DNA from: Shewanella oncorhynchi
Lineage (GTDB): Bacteria > Pseudomonadota > Gammaproteobacteria > Enterobacterales > Shewanellaceae
Reading direction: 5' to 3'
Assembly: GCF_012584455.1 (NCBI RefSeq)
Contig: NZ_JABAEB010000009.1
Span: 124,001-188,000, forward strand
Length of the DNA: 64,000 bases
In this document: positions 46,269 to 55,611 of the stretch, one piece after another
Layout: every line of letters begins with the position of its first letter
How positions within the stretch are numbered: position 1 is the stretch's first letter
Notes under the pieces: model-generated
What the model saw: the letters and a program-made list of their open reading frames with translations, nothing else
What the model was told of the DNA's origin: nothing
The model's database searches: none
Made by a program: the position numbers and the translations under genes

Positions 46269-49200
46269 GTGCGTCAGCATGAAGGACTACACATAAAGTC
46301 ATTTATCCCATACCTTAAGGTAAACATTTTCATCGCCTTAGCTTACGTTATTGTAGGTAAAATTGGTTTGATGATTGCTTTGCCGCCTGGATATTCTGCT
46401 GCAATTTGGCCTGCCGCAGGTATTGCCATTGCCGCTTGTGTTTTATGGAAGGAATATGCGCCTTGGATTGGCGTGTTCATTGGTTCTTTGTTGATTAATC
46501 TCAACATCAGCGGACATATCCATTGGGGGTGGTTGCCCTTTGCGATTTCAATTGGCTCATCTATACAGGCAGTGCTTTCTGCCTATGTTCTTGGGCGGGT
46601 CGATCATTTATTCACCCTAGATAATCCTAACGCCGTCATTAAATCCTGCTTGAGTTTAGCTTTAACTTGTACTGTAGCGACTGTTTTTGGCAATTTCTCC
46701 TTAGTGATTAACGGTACGATTCCACAGTCCGATTTACTGGGTAGTTTAATAAATTGGTGGACTGGGGATTTGCTCGGTGCCGTGATATTTATCCCTCTGA
46801 CTATGTTGTTGTTTGATAAGCGAGTTATTTGGCGTTCTCGCCGCATTCAGACGGGTGTGCCTTTGCTGGTGGGCTTTTTATTTTGCGTGGGGATTTATTA
46901 CTACTCAGATATGAATCAGCGCCAACAGTTACGGGATAAGTTTCTGGTTCAATCTAATGCGATTATTAGCAATATTGAAAGTTTTCAAGATGCTAACCTC
47001 CAACAAATTGTTGCCTTAGCAAGCTTGTTCGATAATAGCGAGCAGGTTTCTGAGGATGAGTTTGTACAGTTTGGCAAACGCAATATGTTGATGAAGGATG
47101 GCTTTAGAGCTTGGTCTTGGTCACCGCTTGTGGCGGCAGCCGATCAGCAAAGTTTTGAGGCATCCATTCGTTCTGTGGTTGGTGGTTCCTACAAAGTGAC
47201 TCGTCCCGAAGGCTGGCAGGCGAATACTGATGGTTGGCTAGTCCCTGTGATGTATATTCAGCCGCAGATAGGTAACGAAGCGGCTTTGGGATTAGATCTC
47301 AATAGTGAGCCGACGCGAGCTGCTGCCATAGCAAAAGTGCGTGCGACGTTAGCACCCGTGATGACAGCCAAGATTCAATTAGCACAAGATCCCAATGGCC
47401 CTGGTGGCACCTTACTCATTGCTCCTGCTTTTGACAGATTGGGTAAGATCTCAGGGTTTTGTTCTGCCGTAATTGATTTGCAAGGCATTATTGATGATGT
47501 TGATAGTGTAAAAGGGTTGCAGTGGCAACTGACAGATATGAGTGCGGGCGGTACCTTACTTTATAGCAATACTCGAAAATCGTTTCCCGAATTTAGCAGC
47601 AAGCTCTTCAGCGATAAAACTGGGCAGTATTTTCAGGCAAACCTGATGTTAGCGGATCGTCATTGGCATATAGTGATTTATCAATCCTATGCGGTGCTGA
47701 TGGGCGATACTTTTAGCTTATCGCTACTGATGCTTCTGCTCGCCTTTATCACTTGTGCGGTCGTGGGCGGCATGACACTGGTTTCCTCCGGCGAGCGCCA
47801 ACGTATTGCCGAAAAAGTGACAGAAAAAACCATGGCATTGTCGAAGGAAATTGCCCGCCGTCAGGCTTTTCAAGCTACCTTGGTCGAAAGTGAGCAAAAA
47901 TATCGAAACCTATTTGATAAGGCCCCAGTGGGGCATGTGCTTAAACGTTTAGATGATGGTCAATTTGTGGCGATTAACCCCGCCTTTCAAGCGATTACGG
48001 GTTATTCGCTCGATGAGCTTAATCAACTTGATCCTTGGGATCTTACCCCAAAGCGTTATCAATTAAGTGAAGAAGAGCAATTAGAGCGCTTAAAGCAGAC
48101 GCGCCGTTACGGCCCCTATCAGAAGCATTATTTACATAAAAATGGCCAATTAGTGGCGGTGCGCCTCAACGGGGCTTTAGTTACTGGTGCTAATGGTGAA
48201 CAGCTAATTTTGTTTATTGTCGAAGATATTACCGAGCAGGAGCGTACCGTTGCGCGGGTAAATCTCTTGGCGCAAGTATTTCAGCAGAGTGGTGAAGGCA
48301 TCACGATTATGGATGCCAACGATATCATTGTGGATGTGAATAGTGCATTTTCTCAGATCACGGGTTATTCCCGAGAGGACATTATTGGTAAAAACTGCCG
48401 TTTTATAGAGGCTGAACGAACGGATAAAAGTATCGATTCTCAAGTCCGTGCTGCCCTCGAGCAAACGGGTTTCTGGCAAGGTGAAGTCTGGGACAGGCAT
48501 AAACAAGGCTACGATTTCCCGAAATGGTTGATGATGTCTGTGGTGCGGGATGATTCTGGTGCCGTGAGTCACTATATTGGCAGCTTTACCGATATCAGTG
48601 AGCGTAAAGTCAGTGAGGAACGCATTCATTTCCTTGCCCATCATGACTCTTTGACCTTATTGCCTAATCGACTGAGCTTGCAGTCGCGCCTCGAAGTGGT
48701 GTTTAAGGATGCTCTGGTATCCCACAGCCAAATAGCGGTAATGTTCATCGACATGGACCACTTTAAAAATATCAACGATACCTTGGGCCATCATGTGGGC
48801 GATCAACTGTTGTTAGAAGTTGCCCGACGTTTGAAATACATCGTTGGTGATAATGATACTGTGGCGCGTTTGGGGGGCGATGAGTTTGTGGTTGCCTTGT
48901 CCGATACAAACCATGATGAAGTGGCCAGTTTAGCCGAGGCGCTGCGCAGTGGTTTGAGTCAAACCTATGTGATTAATAATCAAGCATTACATTCATCGCC
49001 AAGTATAGGGATCAGTTTATTCCCCAATGATGGTGACAGTGTTGAAGCCTTGATGAAAAATGCTGATATGGCCATGTACCGCGCAAAAGCGGCTGGGCGC
49101 AATAACTATCAATTCTTTACTGCGGCAATGAACACCTTGATCACTGAGCGCCAGCATATTGAAACGGGCCTGAGGCAAGTGTTAGCAAACGACGAATTAC

Positions 49201-49916
49201 GACTTCATTATCAGCCACAAATTGATATTAGAAGCGGGCAAGTGGTCAGTGTCGAAGCGCTTGTGCGCTGGCAGCATCCCGAATTTGGCATGATAGCGCC
49301 TGACCGTTTTATTCCCATTGCCGAAGAGATCGACATGATCATCCCAATTGGTCAATGGGTGTTAGAAACGGCGATGGCGCAGCTTGCTGTTTGGCGCGCT
49401 GCGGGTGCCACTGAGTTGCGAATGGCGGTGAATCTGTCGGCACATCAACTCCGTAAGGATACGATAGTCGCCGATATTACCAATGTGCTGGTGAAGCATA
49501 AGTTGGGCAAAGGCGCACTGGAGCTGGAGATTACCGAGAGTGTGGCGATGCAATATCCTGAGCAGAATGCGCGCCTATTAGCGGAATTGCGCCAACATGG
49601 TATCGAGCTCGCCATCGATGATTTTGGTACAGGATATTCCTCTTTATCCTATTTGAAACTCTTGCCCTTAGACAGGTTAAAGCTCGACCGATCCTTTGTG
49701 AAGGATATTGAGACCGACTCGAACGATGCAGCCATTAGCGCTGCAACTATTTCTATGTCCCATGAATTGGGGTTAACTGTGGTCGCTGAAGGGGTTGAAA
49801 ACGAGGCGCAATTGGTATTATTGTCGAGCATGGGGTGCGACTTAGTGCAAGGGTTTTACTTTAGTAAACCCTTAGCGGCAGAAGAGTGTTTCCGCTTTAT
49901 CCAGCGTAATTTATAA
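46269..49916 (+). CDS. MASE1-PAS-GGDEF-EAL c-di-GMP enzyme
   Basis: 1215 residues. It begins with an eight-helix MASE1 domain (YVIVGKIGLMIALPPGYSAA, then IWPAAGIAIAACVLWKEY), followed by an extracytoplasmic CHASE-type sensor (about 215-470), a membrane helix, two PAS domains (KYRNLFDKAPVGHVLKRLDD; LAQVFQQSGEGITIMDANDI), a GGDEF domain with intact RLGGDEFVVAL near residue 867 and an EAL domain with VSVEALVRWQHP near 995 and DDFGTGYSSLSYLKLLPLDR. Both active sites look intact, so synthesis and breakdown of c-di-GMP are both possible. The frame opens at a GTG; a later start is possible. The signal is unknown. Confidence 0.87.
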   Translation: MRQHEGLHIKSFIPYLKVNIFIALAYVIVGKIGLMIALPPGYSAAIWPAAGIAIAACVLWKEYAPWIGVFIGSLLINLNISGHIHWGWLPFAISIGSSIQAVLSAYVLGRVDHLFTLDNPNAVIKSCLSLALTCTVATVFGNFSLVINGTIPQSDLLGSLINWWTGDLLGAVIFIPLTMLLFDKRVIWRSRRIQTGVPLLVGFLFCVGIYYYSDMNQRQQLRDKFLVQSNAIISNIESFQDANLQQIVALASLFDNSEQVSEDEFVQFGKRNMLMKDGFRAWSWSPLVAAADQQSFEASIRSVVGGSYKVTRPEGWQANTDGWLVPVMYIQPQIGNEAALGLDLNSEPTRAAAIAKVRATLAPVMTAKIQLAQDPNGPGGTLLIAPAFDRLGKISGFCSAVIDLQGIIDDVDSVKGLQWQLTDMSAGGTLLYSNTRKSFPEFSSKLFSDKTGQYFQANLMLADRHWHIVIYQSYAVLMGDTFSLSLLMLLLAFITCAVVGGMTLVSSGERQRIAEKVTEKTMALSKEIARRQAFQATLVESEQKYRNLFDKAPVGHVLKRLDDGQFVAINPAFQAITGYSLDELNQLDPWDLTPKRYQLSEEEQLERLKQTRRYGPYQKHYLHKNGQLVAVRLNGALVTGANGEQLILFIVEDITEQERTVARVNLLAQVFQQSGEGITIMDANDIIVDVNSAFSQITGYSREDIIGKNCRFIEAERTDKSIDSQVRAALEQTGFWQGEVWDRHKQGYDFPKWLMMSVVRDDSGAVSHYIGSFTDISERKVSEERIHFLAHHDSLTLLPNRLSLQSRLEVVFKDALVSHSQIAVMFIDMDHFKNINDTLGHHVGDQLLLEVARRLKYIVGDNDTVARLGGDEFVVALSDTNHDEVASLAEALRSGLSQTYVINNQALHSSPSIGISLFPNDGDSVEALMKNADMAMYRAKAAGRNNYQFFTAAMNTLITERQHIETGLRQVLANDELRLHYQPQIDIRSGQVVSVEALVRWQHPEFGMIAPDRFIPIAEEIDMIIPIGQWVLETAMAQLAVWRAAGATELRMAVNLSAHQLRKDTIVADITNVLVKHKLGKGALELEITESVAMQYPEQNARLLAELRQHGIELAIDDFGTGYSSLSYLKLLPLDRLKLDRSFVKDIETDSNDAAISAATISMSHELGLTVVAEGVENEAQLVLLSSMGCDLVQGFYFSKPLAAEECFRFIQRNL

Positions 49917-50013
49917 CGGCAGAGTGTTGTTGTTTTTCTAATGCTGGCGCAGAGTTGGACTATACTTGAGTTCGCATTATGCATGCGTTAATCAAAATAC
50001 TAAGGATGGTTTT

Positions 50014-50490
50014 ATGCAAGTCATCTTCACTAAAGGTACTCAGCGTTATGGCCAGTTGCGCTGTGTGCGCATGGACGGTAGTGTGACCCAAACCCAAATG
50101 CCAGAACAAGGTATAGCACCTCACGATATGATCCACTATGTGGTTGAAAAACGCCTGCATATTCAAGGCGCTTTCTTCTCGCAGATCAGAGCTGGCGCCG
50201 ATATCAGCTTTACCTTAGAGCATAATGAAACCTCCCGCGCCATCGCTGATAAAACGGAGGTGTGGCAAACCGAATCCATAGTTGAGACCCTGCAGTCGCT
50301 ACTGTGGTCGGGTGAAACGCCAACCTATGACGGCTTTATTTATCTGTTAGAGCAAGCCTGTAGCAGTCGAGACTTAGCCGTTCCTACTGTTAACCAAACA
50401 GATTTTGATCATATTCTCAATGAGATTATGGATTTGAGTGTTGAGTGGCAGGGAATGGGTGAAGGTCAGTCCTTGACCTTGAAGTTCTGA
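50014..50490 (+). CDS. Conserved protein of unknown function
   Basis: 158 residues, soluble, no signal peptide. The N-terminus (MQVIFTKGTQRYGQLRCVRM, then DGSVTQTQMPEQGIAPHDMI) and HYVVEKRLHIQGAFFSQI look like a compact alpha/beta fold, but I cannot name the family with certainty. I start at ATG 50014, preceded by AAGGA; the open frame upstream is not needed. It is convergent with cysA and follows the GGDEF-EAL gene by about 95 bp. Confidence 0.65.
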   Translation: MQVIFTKGTQRYGQLRCVRMDGSVTQTQMPEQGIAPHDMIHYVVEKRLHIQGAFFSQIRAGADISFTLEHNETSRAIADKTEVWQTESIVETLQSLLWSGETPTYDGFIYLLEQACSSRDLAVPTVNQTDFDHILNEIMDLSVEWQGMGEGQSLTLKF

Positions 50491-50514
50491 TCTATTGATT
50501 AGGGCGGTGAGTGG

Positions 50515-51579
50515 CTAAATACCTTCCCCTAAAAAGACTTTGGTATAGCGCGGCTGGATCCAAGCGCTATCACCTTTGTTTATGCCAAGCTGTTTAAATT
50601 GCACTTTAGATAATTCAACATGGATCAGTTGGTTATCTAGCTCAGTTAGGACTTCTAATCTCACTGCAGGGCCAACTATGGTCACTAAGTCTAAACTGAC
50701 TTTAAGGGCATTTTCAGTTGGTTGTGTCAGTACTTCGATTTCGTGTGGACGAACATAGGCCAAGCCTTGTTGCTCTTCGCTAATCGTGTGTTCAGGTGAG
50801 GGAATGTGGATATTGCCTATAGTGCTATGCCCTTGTTTTACCCGGGCATGAAATAGGTTCACATTGCCAAGAAACTCGTACACAAAAGGATTGCTTGGAT
50901 TATCATAAACTTCTTCTGGCGTACCTTGCTGCTCGATACGACCTTGATTCATCACCACGATTTTGTCTGCGACTTCGAGTGCTTCTTCCTGATCATGGGT
51001 CACAAATACGGTAGTGACATTAATCTCATCGTGTAAGCGTCTTAACCAGCGGCGTAATTCGGCGCGGACTTTTGCATCGAGTGCGCCAAAGGGTTCGTCT
51101 AACAGCAATACCTTAGGTTCGACCGCAAGTGCGCGGGCGAGAGCGATACGTTGTCTTTGTCCGCCAGAGAGTTGCGATGGGTAGCGATTGGCGGTCCAAT
51201 CTAATTGAACAAGTTTGAGTAATGAATGCACCTTATCGGCAATGTCTGCCTTACTCGGGCGTGTCTTTCGTGGTCTGACAGTGAGTCCATAGGCGACATT
51301 TTCGAATACAGTCATATGTTTAAATAGGGCGTAATGTTGGAATACAAAACCGACACCGCGTTCACTCACATGCTGTGTGGTGATGTCTTCGCCATTAAAT
51401 CTGACTATGCCACTGTCGGCCTGTTCGAGTCCGGCAATAATCCTGAGTAAAGTTGTTTTGCCTGAGCCGGATGGACCTAAAAGGGCCGTCAGCTCTCCGG
51501 TTTTGATCTCTAAATTGACCGAGTCTACGGCAACAAAATCACTAAAACGCTTATTAACTTGTTGAATGTGTATGCTCAT
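50515..51579 (-). CDS. cysA: Sulfate/thiosulfate ABC transporter ATPase
   Basis: 354 residues. Walker A ([13 protein letters not shown]), Q-loop, signature [15 protein letters not shown], Walker B ([12 protein letters not shown]) and H-loop ([12 protein letters not shown]) are intact, followed by a regulatory TOBE-like C-terminal domain. It drives import through CysU/CysW. It is the last gene of the sbp-cysU-cysW-cysA operon. Confidence 0.94.
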   Translation of the reverse strand: MSIHIQQVNKRFSDFVAVDSVNLEIKTGELTALLGPSGSGKTTLLRIIAGLEQADSGIVRFNGEDITTQHVSERGVGFVFQHYALFKHMTVFENVAYGLTVRPRKTRPSKADIADKVHSLLKLVQLDWTANRYPSQLSGGQRQRIALARALAVEPKVLLLDEPFGALDAKVRAELRRWLRRLHDEINVTTVFVTHDQEEALEVADKIVVMNQGRIEQQGTPEEVYDNPSNPFVYEFLGNVNLFHARVKQGHSTIGNIHIPSPEHTISEEQQGLAYVRPHEIEVLTQPTENALKVSLDLVTIVGPAVRLEVLTELDNQLIHVELSKVQFKQLGINKGDSAWIQPRYTKVFLGEGI

Positions 51580-51606
51580 AATGCTCTGTTCCCAAGGACG
51601 TTGCGT

Positions 51607-52458
51607 TTAGTTAATTTGATGTTTGCGCTCATCTTTCCACTCAACAATGCTTTTCAGCACGATAGTGACCAGTGCTAAACCTGTGAGCAGGGATGACACG
51701 GCAAACGCGGCCGTAAACATGTATTCGTTATAAAGCACTTCTATGTGTAGCGGCATAGTATTGGTCTCACCGCGAATGCGTCCAGAGACCACAGCTACCG
51801 CCCCAAACTCGCCCATAGCACGGGCATTACACAGGATCACGCCGTAAAGTAAACCCCACTTAATGTTCGGTAGAGTGACGTACCAAAAGGTCTTTAAACC
51901 GCTGGCACCTAGGGTGAGTGAGGCCTCTTCTTCATCTTTGCCCTGTTGCTGCATCAGTGGGATGAGTTCGCGGGCAATAAAGGGCAAAGTGCCGAACATG
52001 ATGACAATGACTATGCCCGGAACGGCAAAAATCACTTTTAAATCATGGGCAGCAAGCCAAGGCCCAAACCAGCCTTGGGCACCAAAGAGGATCACAAAAA
52101 TCAGCCCGACCACGACGGGTGAAATGGCGAAGGGCATATCGATTATCGAGATCAGTATGGTTTTTCCTCTAAACTCAAATTTAGCAATGGCCCAAGCGAT
52201 GGCGACACCAAAAATAGCATTAGTGGGTACAACAATAATTAACACTAACAAGGTGAGTCGAATGGAAGCGAGCGCATCGGGATCTGTCACGGCTTGCCAC
52301 CAGACCTTGAGACCCGCTTCGAAGGCGCCGTAGAGCACAACCGCTAATGGCAAAACCAGAAACAGTGCGAGAAAGCTTAATGCGATCCCGATTAAACTCC
52401 ACTTTATCCAAGGAGCCTCAGTAGTAGCGTGATGATTTACAGTCGATATTTGGCCCAT
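51607..52458 (-). CDS. cysW: Sulfate ABC transporter permease CysW
   Basis: 283 residues, about six membrane helices. The permease EAA loop appears as EEASLTLGASGLKTFWYVTL. AMGEFGAVAVVSGRIRG is a CysW-type motif. It lies 4 bp after cysU and 27 bp before cysA. Confidence 0.93.
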   Translation of the reverse strand: MGQISTVNHHATTEAPWIKWSLIGIALSFLALFLVLPLAVVLYGAFEAGLKVWWQAVTDPDALASIRLTLLVLIIVVPTNAIFGVAIAWAIAKFEFRGKTILISIIDMPFAISPVVVGLIFVILFGAQGWFGPWLAAHDLKVIFAVPGIVIVIMFGTLPFIARELIPLMQQQGKDEEEASLTLGASGLKTFWYVTLPNIKWGLLYGVILCNARAMGEFGAVAVVSGRIRGETNTMPLHIEVLYNEYMFTAAFAVSSLLTGLALVTIVLKSIVEWKDERKHQIN

Positions 52459-52462
52459 AGAC

Positions 52463-53287
52463 TTAACCTCTTTTACTCGCCCACCACTGTAGGCTATTAA
52501 TTAATAACAATAAGAGGAAAGCTGCTGCGAGCATGACCACGCCGATAGCCGCAGCGCCGTTATAGTCATATTGCTCAGCTTTGGACACTATCAGTAGCGG
52601 AGTAATTTCGGTGCGATAGGGCAAATTGCCCGAGATAAAAATGACGGAACCATATTCGCCTACTGCACGTGCAAAGGCTAAGGCGTAACCCGTTAATAAT
52701 GCAGGCAATACCGCAGGTAGGATCACTCTTCTTATGGTGGTTAATCGATTAGCACCGAGGGATGCTGATGCTTCTTCAAGTTCCTTTGAAAAGTCTGCTA
52801 AAACCGGTTGCACTGTTCGCACGACAAAGGGCAATCCAATGTAAGTTAAGGCGATCACAACACCAATTTGACTGTAGGCGACTTTAATGCCCCATAAATG
52901 TAAATATTGACCTACCCACCCGGTCGTTGAATAAAGCGTTACGAGCGCGATACCTGCGACAGCCGTCGGTAAGGCAAAAGGCAGATCGACTAAAGCATCG
53001 ACGACTTTTTTACCAAAAAATTGATAACGTACTAACACCCAAGCGACGAGAGTCCCAAAAATGGCATTAATGCTGGCGCCAATAAAAGACGCCGTAAATG
53101 ACAGCTTGTATGAGGCTACAACCTGAGGATGACTAATTGCGACCCAAAAGTCAGCCCAACTCATTTGCAGCGTAAACAGAACTAATCCGGCTACAGGAAT
53201 AAGAAATAGCAAACTTAAATATAAAACTGAGAAGCCTAAGGTAATACCAAATCCAGGTAGCACAGATTTTATGACAACCTTGCTCAT
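52463..53287 (-). CDS. cysU: Sulfate ABC transporter permease CysU (CysT)
   Basis: 274 residues with six hydrophobic helices and an EAA loop (ELEEASASLGANRLTTIRRV). DLPFALPTAVAGIALVTLYS and ARAVGEYGSVIFISGNLPYR are typical for the CysT partner. I choose the ATG at 53287, 8 bases after GGAA, rather than the ATG 11 codons upstream. Confidence 0.92.
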   Translation of the reverse strand: MSKVVIKSVLPGFGITLGFSVLYLSLLFLIPVAGLVLFTLQMSWADFWVAISHPQVVASYKLSFTASFIGASINAIFGTLVAWVLVRYQFFGKKVVDALVDLPFALPTAVAGIALVTLYSTTGWVGQYLHLWGIKVAYSQIGVVIALTYIGLPFVVRTVQPVLADFSKELEEASASLGANRLTTIRRVILPAVLPALLTGYALAFARAVGEYGSVIFISGNLPYRTEITPLLIVSKAEQYDYNGAAAIGVVMLAAAFLLLLLINSLQWWASKRG

Positions 53288-53355
53288 ATCATTATTCCGT
53301 CGCGAGATAAGTGAAACCAATGGGCGGTTTCGTATTAATGAAACCGCGTAAAAGA

Positions 53356-54369
53356 TTACTTGCTAATCTTGGTTAAAATAGAATCGAATTGACCACCATC
53401 ATTAAAATGAGTTTTTTGTGCTTTGTTCCAGCCACCAAAAACCTCATCAATGGTAAAGAGCTTCAGTTGTGGAAACTTGTCTTTGTATTGCAACGCAATG
53501 TCTGGGTTTGTCGGGCGATAAAAGTGTTTTGCAGCTAGGTGTTGTGCTTCATCAGTATAGAGATGTGCTAGGTAAGCTTCTGCTAACTTACGTGTCCCTT
53601 TGAGATCGACATTTTTATCTACCACTGTCACTGGTGGCTCGGCAAGAATGCTGACACTTGGAACAATGATTTCAAATTCACCTTTTCCTAACTGCTCAAC
53701 AGATAATATGGCTTCATTTTCCCAAGCGATGAACACATCGCCAATTTTTCGCTGTACAAAGGTATTGGTTGCGCCACGGGCGCCTGAGTCCAGCACAGGT
53801 ACGTTTTTATAAATCTGAGTGACAAACTCTAACGCTTTTTCTTCTGAGCCGTATTGCTTCAGTGCATAACCCCAAGCGGCGAGATAGTTCCAGCGCGCCC
53901 CACCTGAAGTCTTAGGATTTGGGGTAATGACTTCGACACCTTCACGAACTAAGTCATTCCAGTCATGGATGTTTTTTGGATTTCCCTTGCGAACCAATAG
54001 CACTATGGTTGAGGTATAGGGCGAGCTATTGTGTGGTAGGCGACTTTGCCAATTTTCAGGAATTAAATCCGCTTTTTGCCTTAATGCATCAACGTCATAG
54101 GCCAGTGCCAGAGTGACAACATCCGCTTCTAATCCATCGATAACTGAGCGAGCTTGCGAGCCTGAACCACCGTGAGATTGACGTATGGTTGGGGCTTTAT
54201 GGCCTTGTTTTTGCCAGTATTGGCTGAAGATTTGGTTATATTCCCGATAGAATTCACGGGTTGGATCATAGGAAACATTCAATAGCGTATCTTCAGCGAG
54301 TGCGAGAAAACTAGTAGAGGCCAAAACTAAAGTGAGTGTTGCTTTTTGTAGGTGAGATAAAATATTCAT
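53356..54369 (-). CDS. sbp: Periplasmic sulfate-binding protein
   Basis: 337 residues with a cleavable signal ([17 protein letters not shown]). [39 protein letters not shown] and [20 protein letters not shown] are the sulfate-coordinating and hinge segments of Sbp/CysP proteins. It delivers sulfate to CysUWA. Sbp and CysP are hard to tell apart from sequence alone; the first gene position fits either. Confidence 0.92.
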   Translation of the reverse strand: MNILSHLQKATLTLVLASTSFLALAEDTLLNVSYDPTREFYREYNQIFSQYWQKQGHKAPTIRQSHGGSGSQARSVIDGLEADVVTLALAYDVDALRQKADLIPENWQSRLPHNSSPYTSTIVLLVRKGNPKNIHDWNDLVREGVEVITPNPKTSGGARWNYLAAWGYALKQYGSEEKALEFVTQIYKNVPVLDSGARGATNTFVQRKIGDVFIAWENEAILSVEQLGKGEFEIIVPSVSILAEPPVTVVDKNVDLKGTRKLAEAYLAHLYTDEAQHLAAKHFYRPTNPDIALQYKDKFPQLKLFTIDEVFGGWNKAQKTHFNDGGQFDSILTKISK

Positions 54370-54458
54370 ACCGAAATCCTCATATTATTTAATAAGGCTT
54401 CCGGTTGACCGGTCAGCGATGTGGTCTAACTGTGTTGATTGGGTGGTAAATTTCGTTT

Positions 54459-54632
54459 TTATTTTGACGGCGTAACTTGGTCTAAACGAATTTTTTCTTT
54501 CTTTTCTAATTGCACTAATTTCCCATGGTGAAAGGTTAATTCCACTGTCCCAAACTCAATTCTACCCAGTAGTTTTTCTAAACTATTGACGAGCACGGGA
54601 ATCACGGTCTGTAGATCTTCTTTGGTTGCCAT
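54459..54632 (-). CDS. YezD-family (DUF2292) small protein
   Basis: 57 residues (MATKEDLQTVIPVLVNSLEK, then GRIEFGTVELTFHHGKLVQLEKKEKIR split by a short loop). The pattern of a short helix and a beta hairpin ending in a basic tail is typical of YezD/DUF2292 proteins, which I know to occur near sulfur-uptake genes. The ATG at 54632 is preceded by GAGGA. It lies 90 bp upstream of sbp on the same strand and may be the first gene of the operon. Confidence 0.75.
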   Translation of the reverse strand: MATKEDLQTVIPVLVNSLEKLLGRIEFGTVELTFHHGKLVQLEKKEKIRLDQVTPSK

Positions 54633-54672
54633 ATAAGTCCTCATGTAAGTGGTTTTTGACAACGTAATTGGA

Positions 54673-54678
54673 ATTATA
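54673..54678 (-). promoter_or_regulatory. Possible -10 element upstream of the YezD gene
   Basis: A consensus TATAAT on the minus strand, 40 bp before the yezD-type ATG. No clear -35 hexamer lies 16-18 bp further up, so an activator may be needed. Confidence 0.35.
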
Positions 54679-54701
54679 ATCAAATATTGATAACTAAAAA
54701 G

Positions 54702-55352
54702 TTACATTTTGCGATTTGATATTCTTTTATGTAATAAGTGTGTCTTTTGTGTGTTTGAGTTTGTGAGATCGTTAGACAGGCTCTGAGTTGCACTTTCTAT
54801 TTGATAGATAAGATTACCAATCAGCACATCAATGAGGGGCCACTGTCCATGTCCGGAATCGACATTAATGTGGCCACTCAACCCTAAGTTGATTGTTGGG
54901 AATCCAAATTTTTTTGCCAGTTTTGTAGCTTGATTAAAGGGCATCCAAGGATCGTTTTCACTAGCAATGACAAGCCCTGTGACACCTAAGGGATGTTTTG
55001 GCAACAAGTGTTTGATCGTTTGAGTGCCATCGTGTTCAGGCAGAATGTGTCCATTCTCAGAAAATCGTGCTGGTGATGCTGGCGCGACTAAAATAGCTGC
55101 TGCTACCCGCTGTGGATGATGAGCGATGGCAAGGCTTGTCGCTAAACAGCCAAAACTGTGGGCGAGGATGAGGATTTCACCTTCGATTTGATCGATTGCG
55201 CGGCAAATGGCATTGGCCCAGATATGAATCTTAGGCTCCAATAGTGGTAAGTCATTGACCCATATAGCTGATTCATATTTTTTTGCAATCCAACTTTGCC
55301 AATGTAAAGGGCCGCTACCACCAAACCCTGGCACAATTAATAAGGTTGCCAT
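54702..55352 (-). CDS. RBBP9/YdeN-type alpha/beta hydrolase
   Basis: 216 residues. LLIVPGFGGSGPLHWQSW at the N-terminus is the RBBP9/YdeN signature; the nucleophile elbow is LAHSFGCLATSLAI; ASENDPWMPFNQA supplies the Asp and LSGHINVDSGHGQWPL the His. A serine hydrolase of unknown substrate is expected. It lies just upstream of the sulfur-uptake genes on the same strand, with 69 bp to the yezD-type gene. Confidence 0.82.
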   Translation of the reverse strand: MATLLIVPGFGGSGPLHWQSWIAKKYESAIWVNDLPLLEPKIHIWANAICRAIDQIEGEILILAHSFGCLATSLAIAHHPQRVAAAILVAPASPARFSENGHILPEHDGTQTIKHLLPKHPLGVTGLVIASENDPWMPFNQATKLAKKFGFPTINLGLSGHINVDSGHGQWPLIDVLIGNLIYQIESATQSLSNDLTNSNTQKTHLLHKRISNRKM

Positions 55353-55559
55353 ATTTCATCCTCCAAGATGTGAGTTGATAAGAGAGCCAAATGACGACCG
55401 GATGAAGCCAGTTTGACTCGCACTCTGACTATATCTACAAATTTGGTTATTAAAATTGTTATTTGTAGTTCATTTTGGAATATTAGATATATTTAGGATC
55501 TTAACTCTGGAGGAAGTTGCCTTTGTGAGGTGATGTTACAGATAAATAATCCATAAAAA

Positions 55560-55589
55560 TGCCCAGTAAGAGGGTGAGTCTTCTGGGCA
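55560..55589 (-). terminator. Terminator of the DUF3300 gene
   Basis: On the minus strand TGCCCAG / CTGGGCA closes a 16-base loop and is followed by TTTTTA. It starts 22 bp after the stop codon. Confidence 0.75.
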
Positions 55590-55611
55590 CTCGTTTTCAG
55601 TTTATATCTTG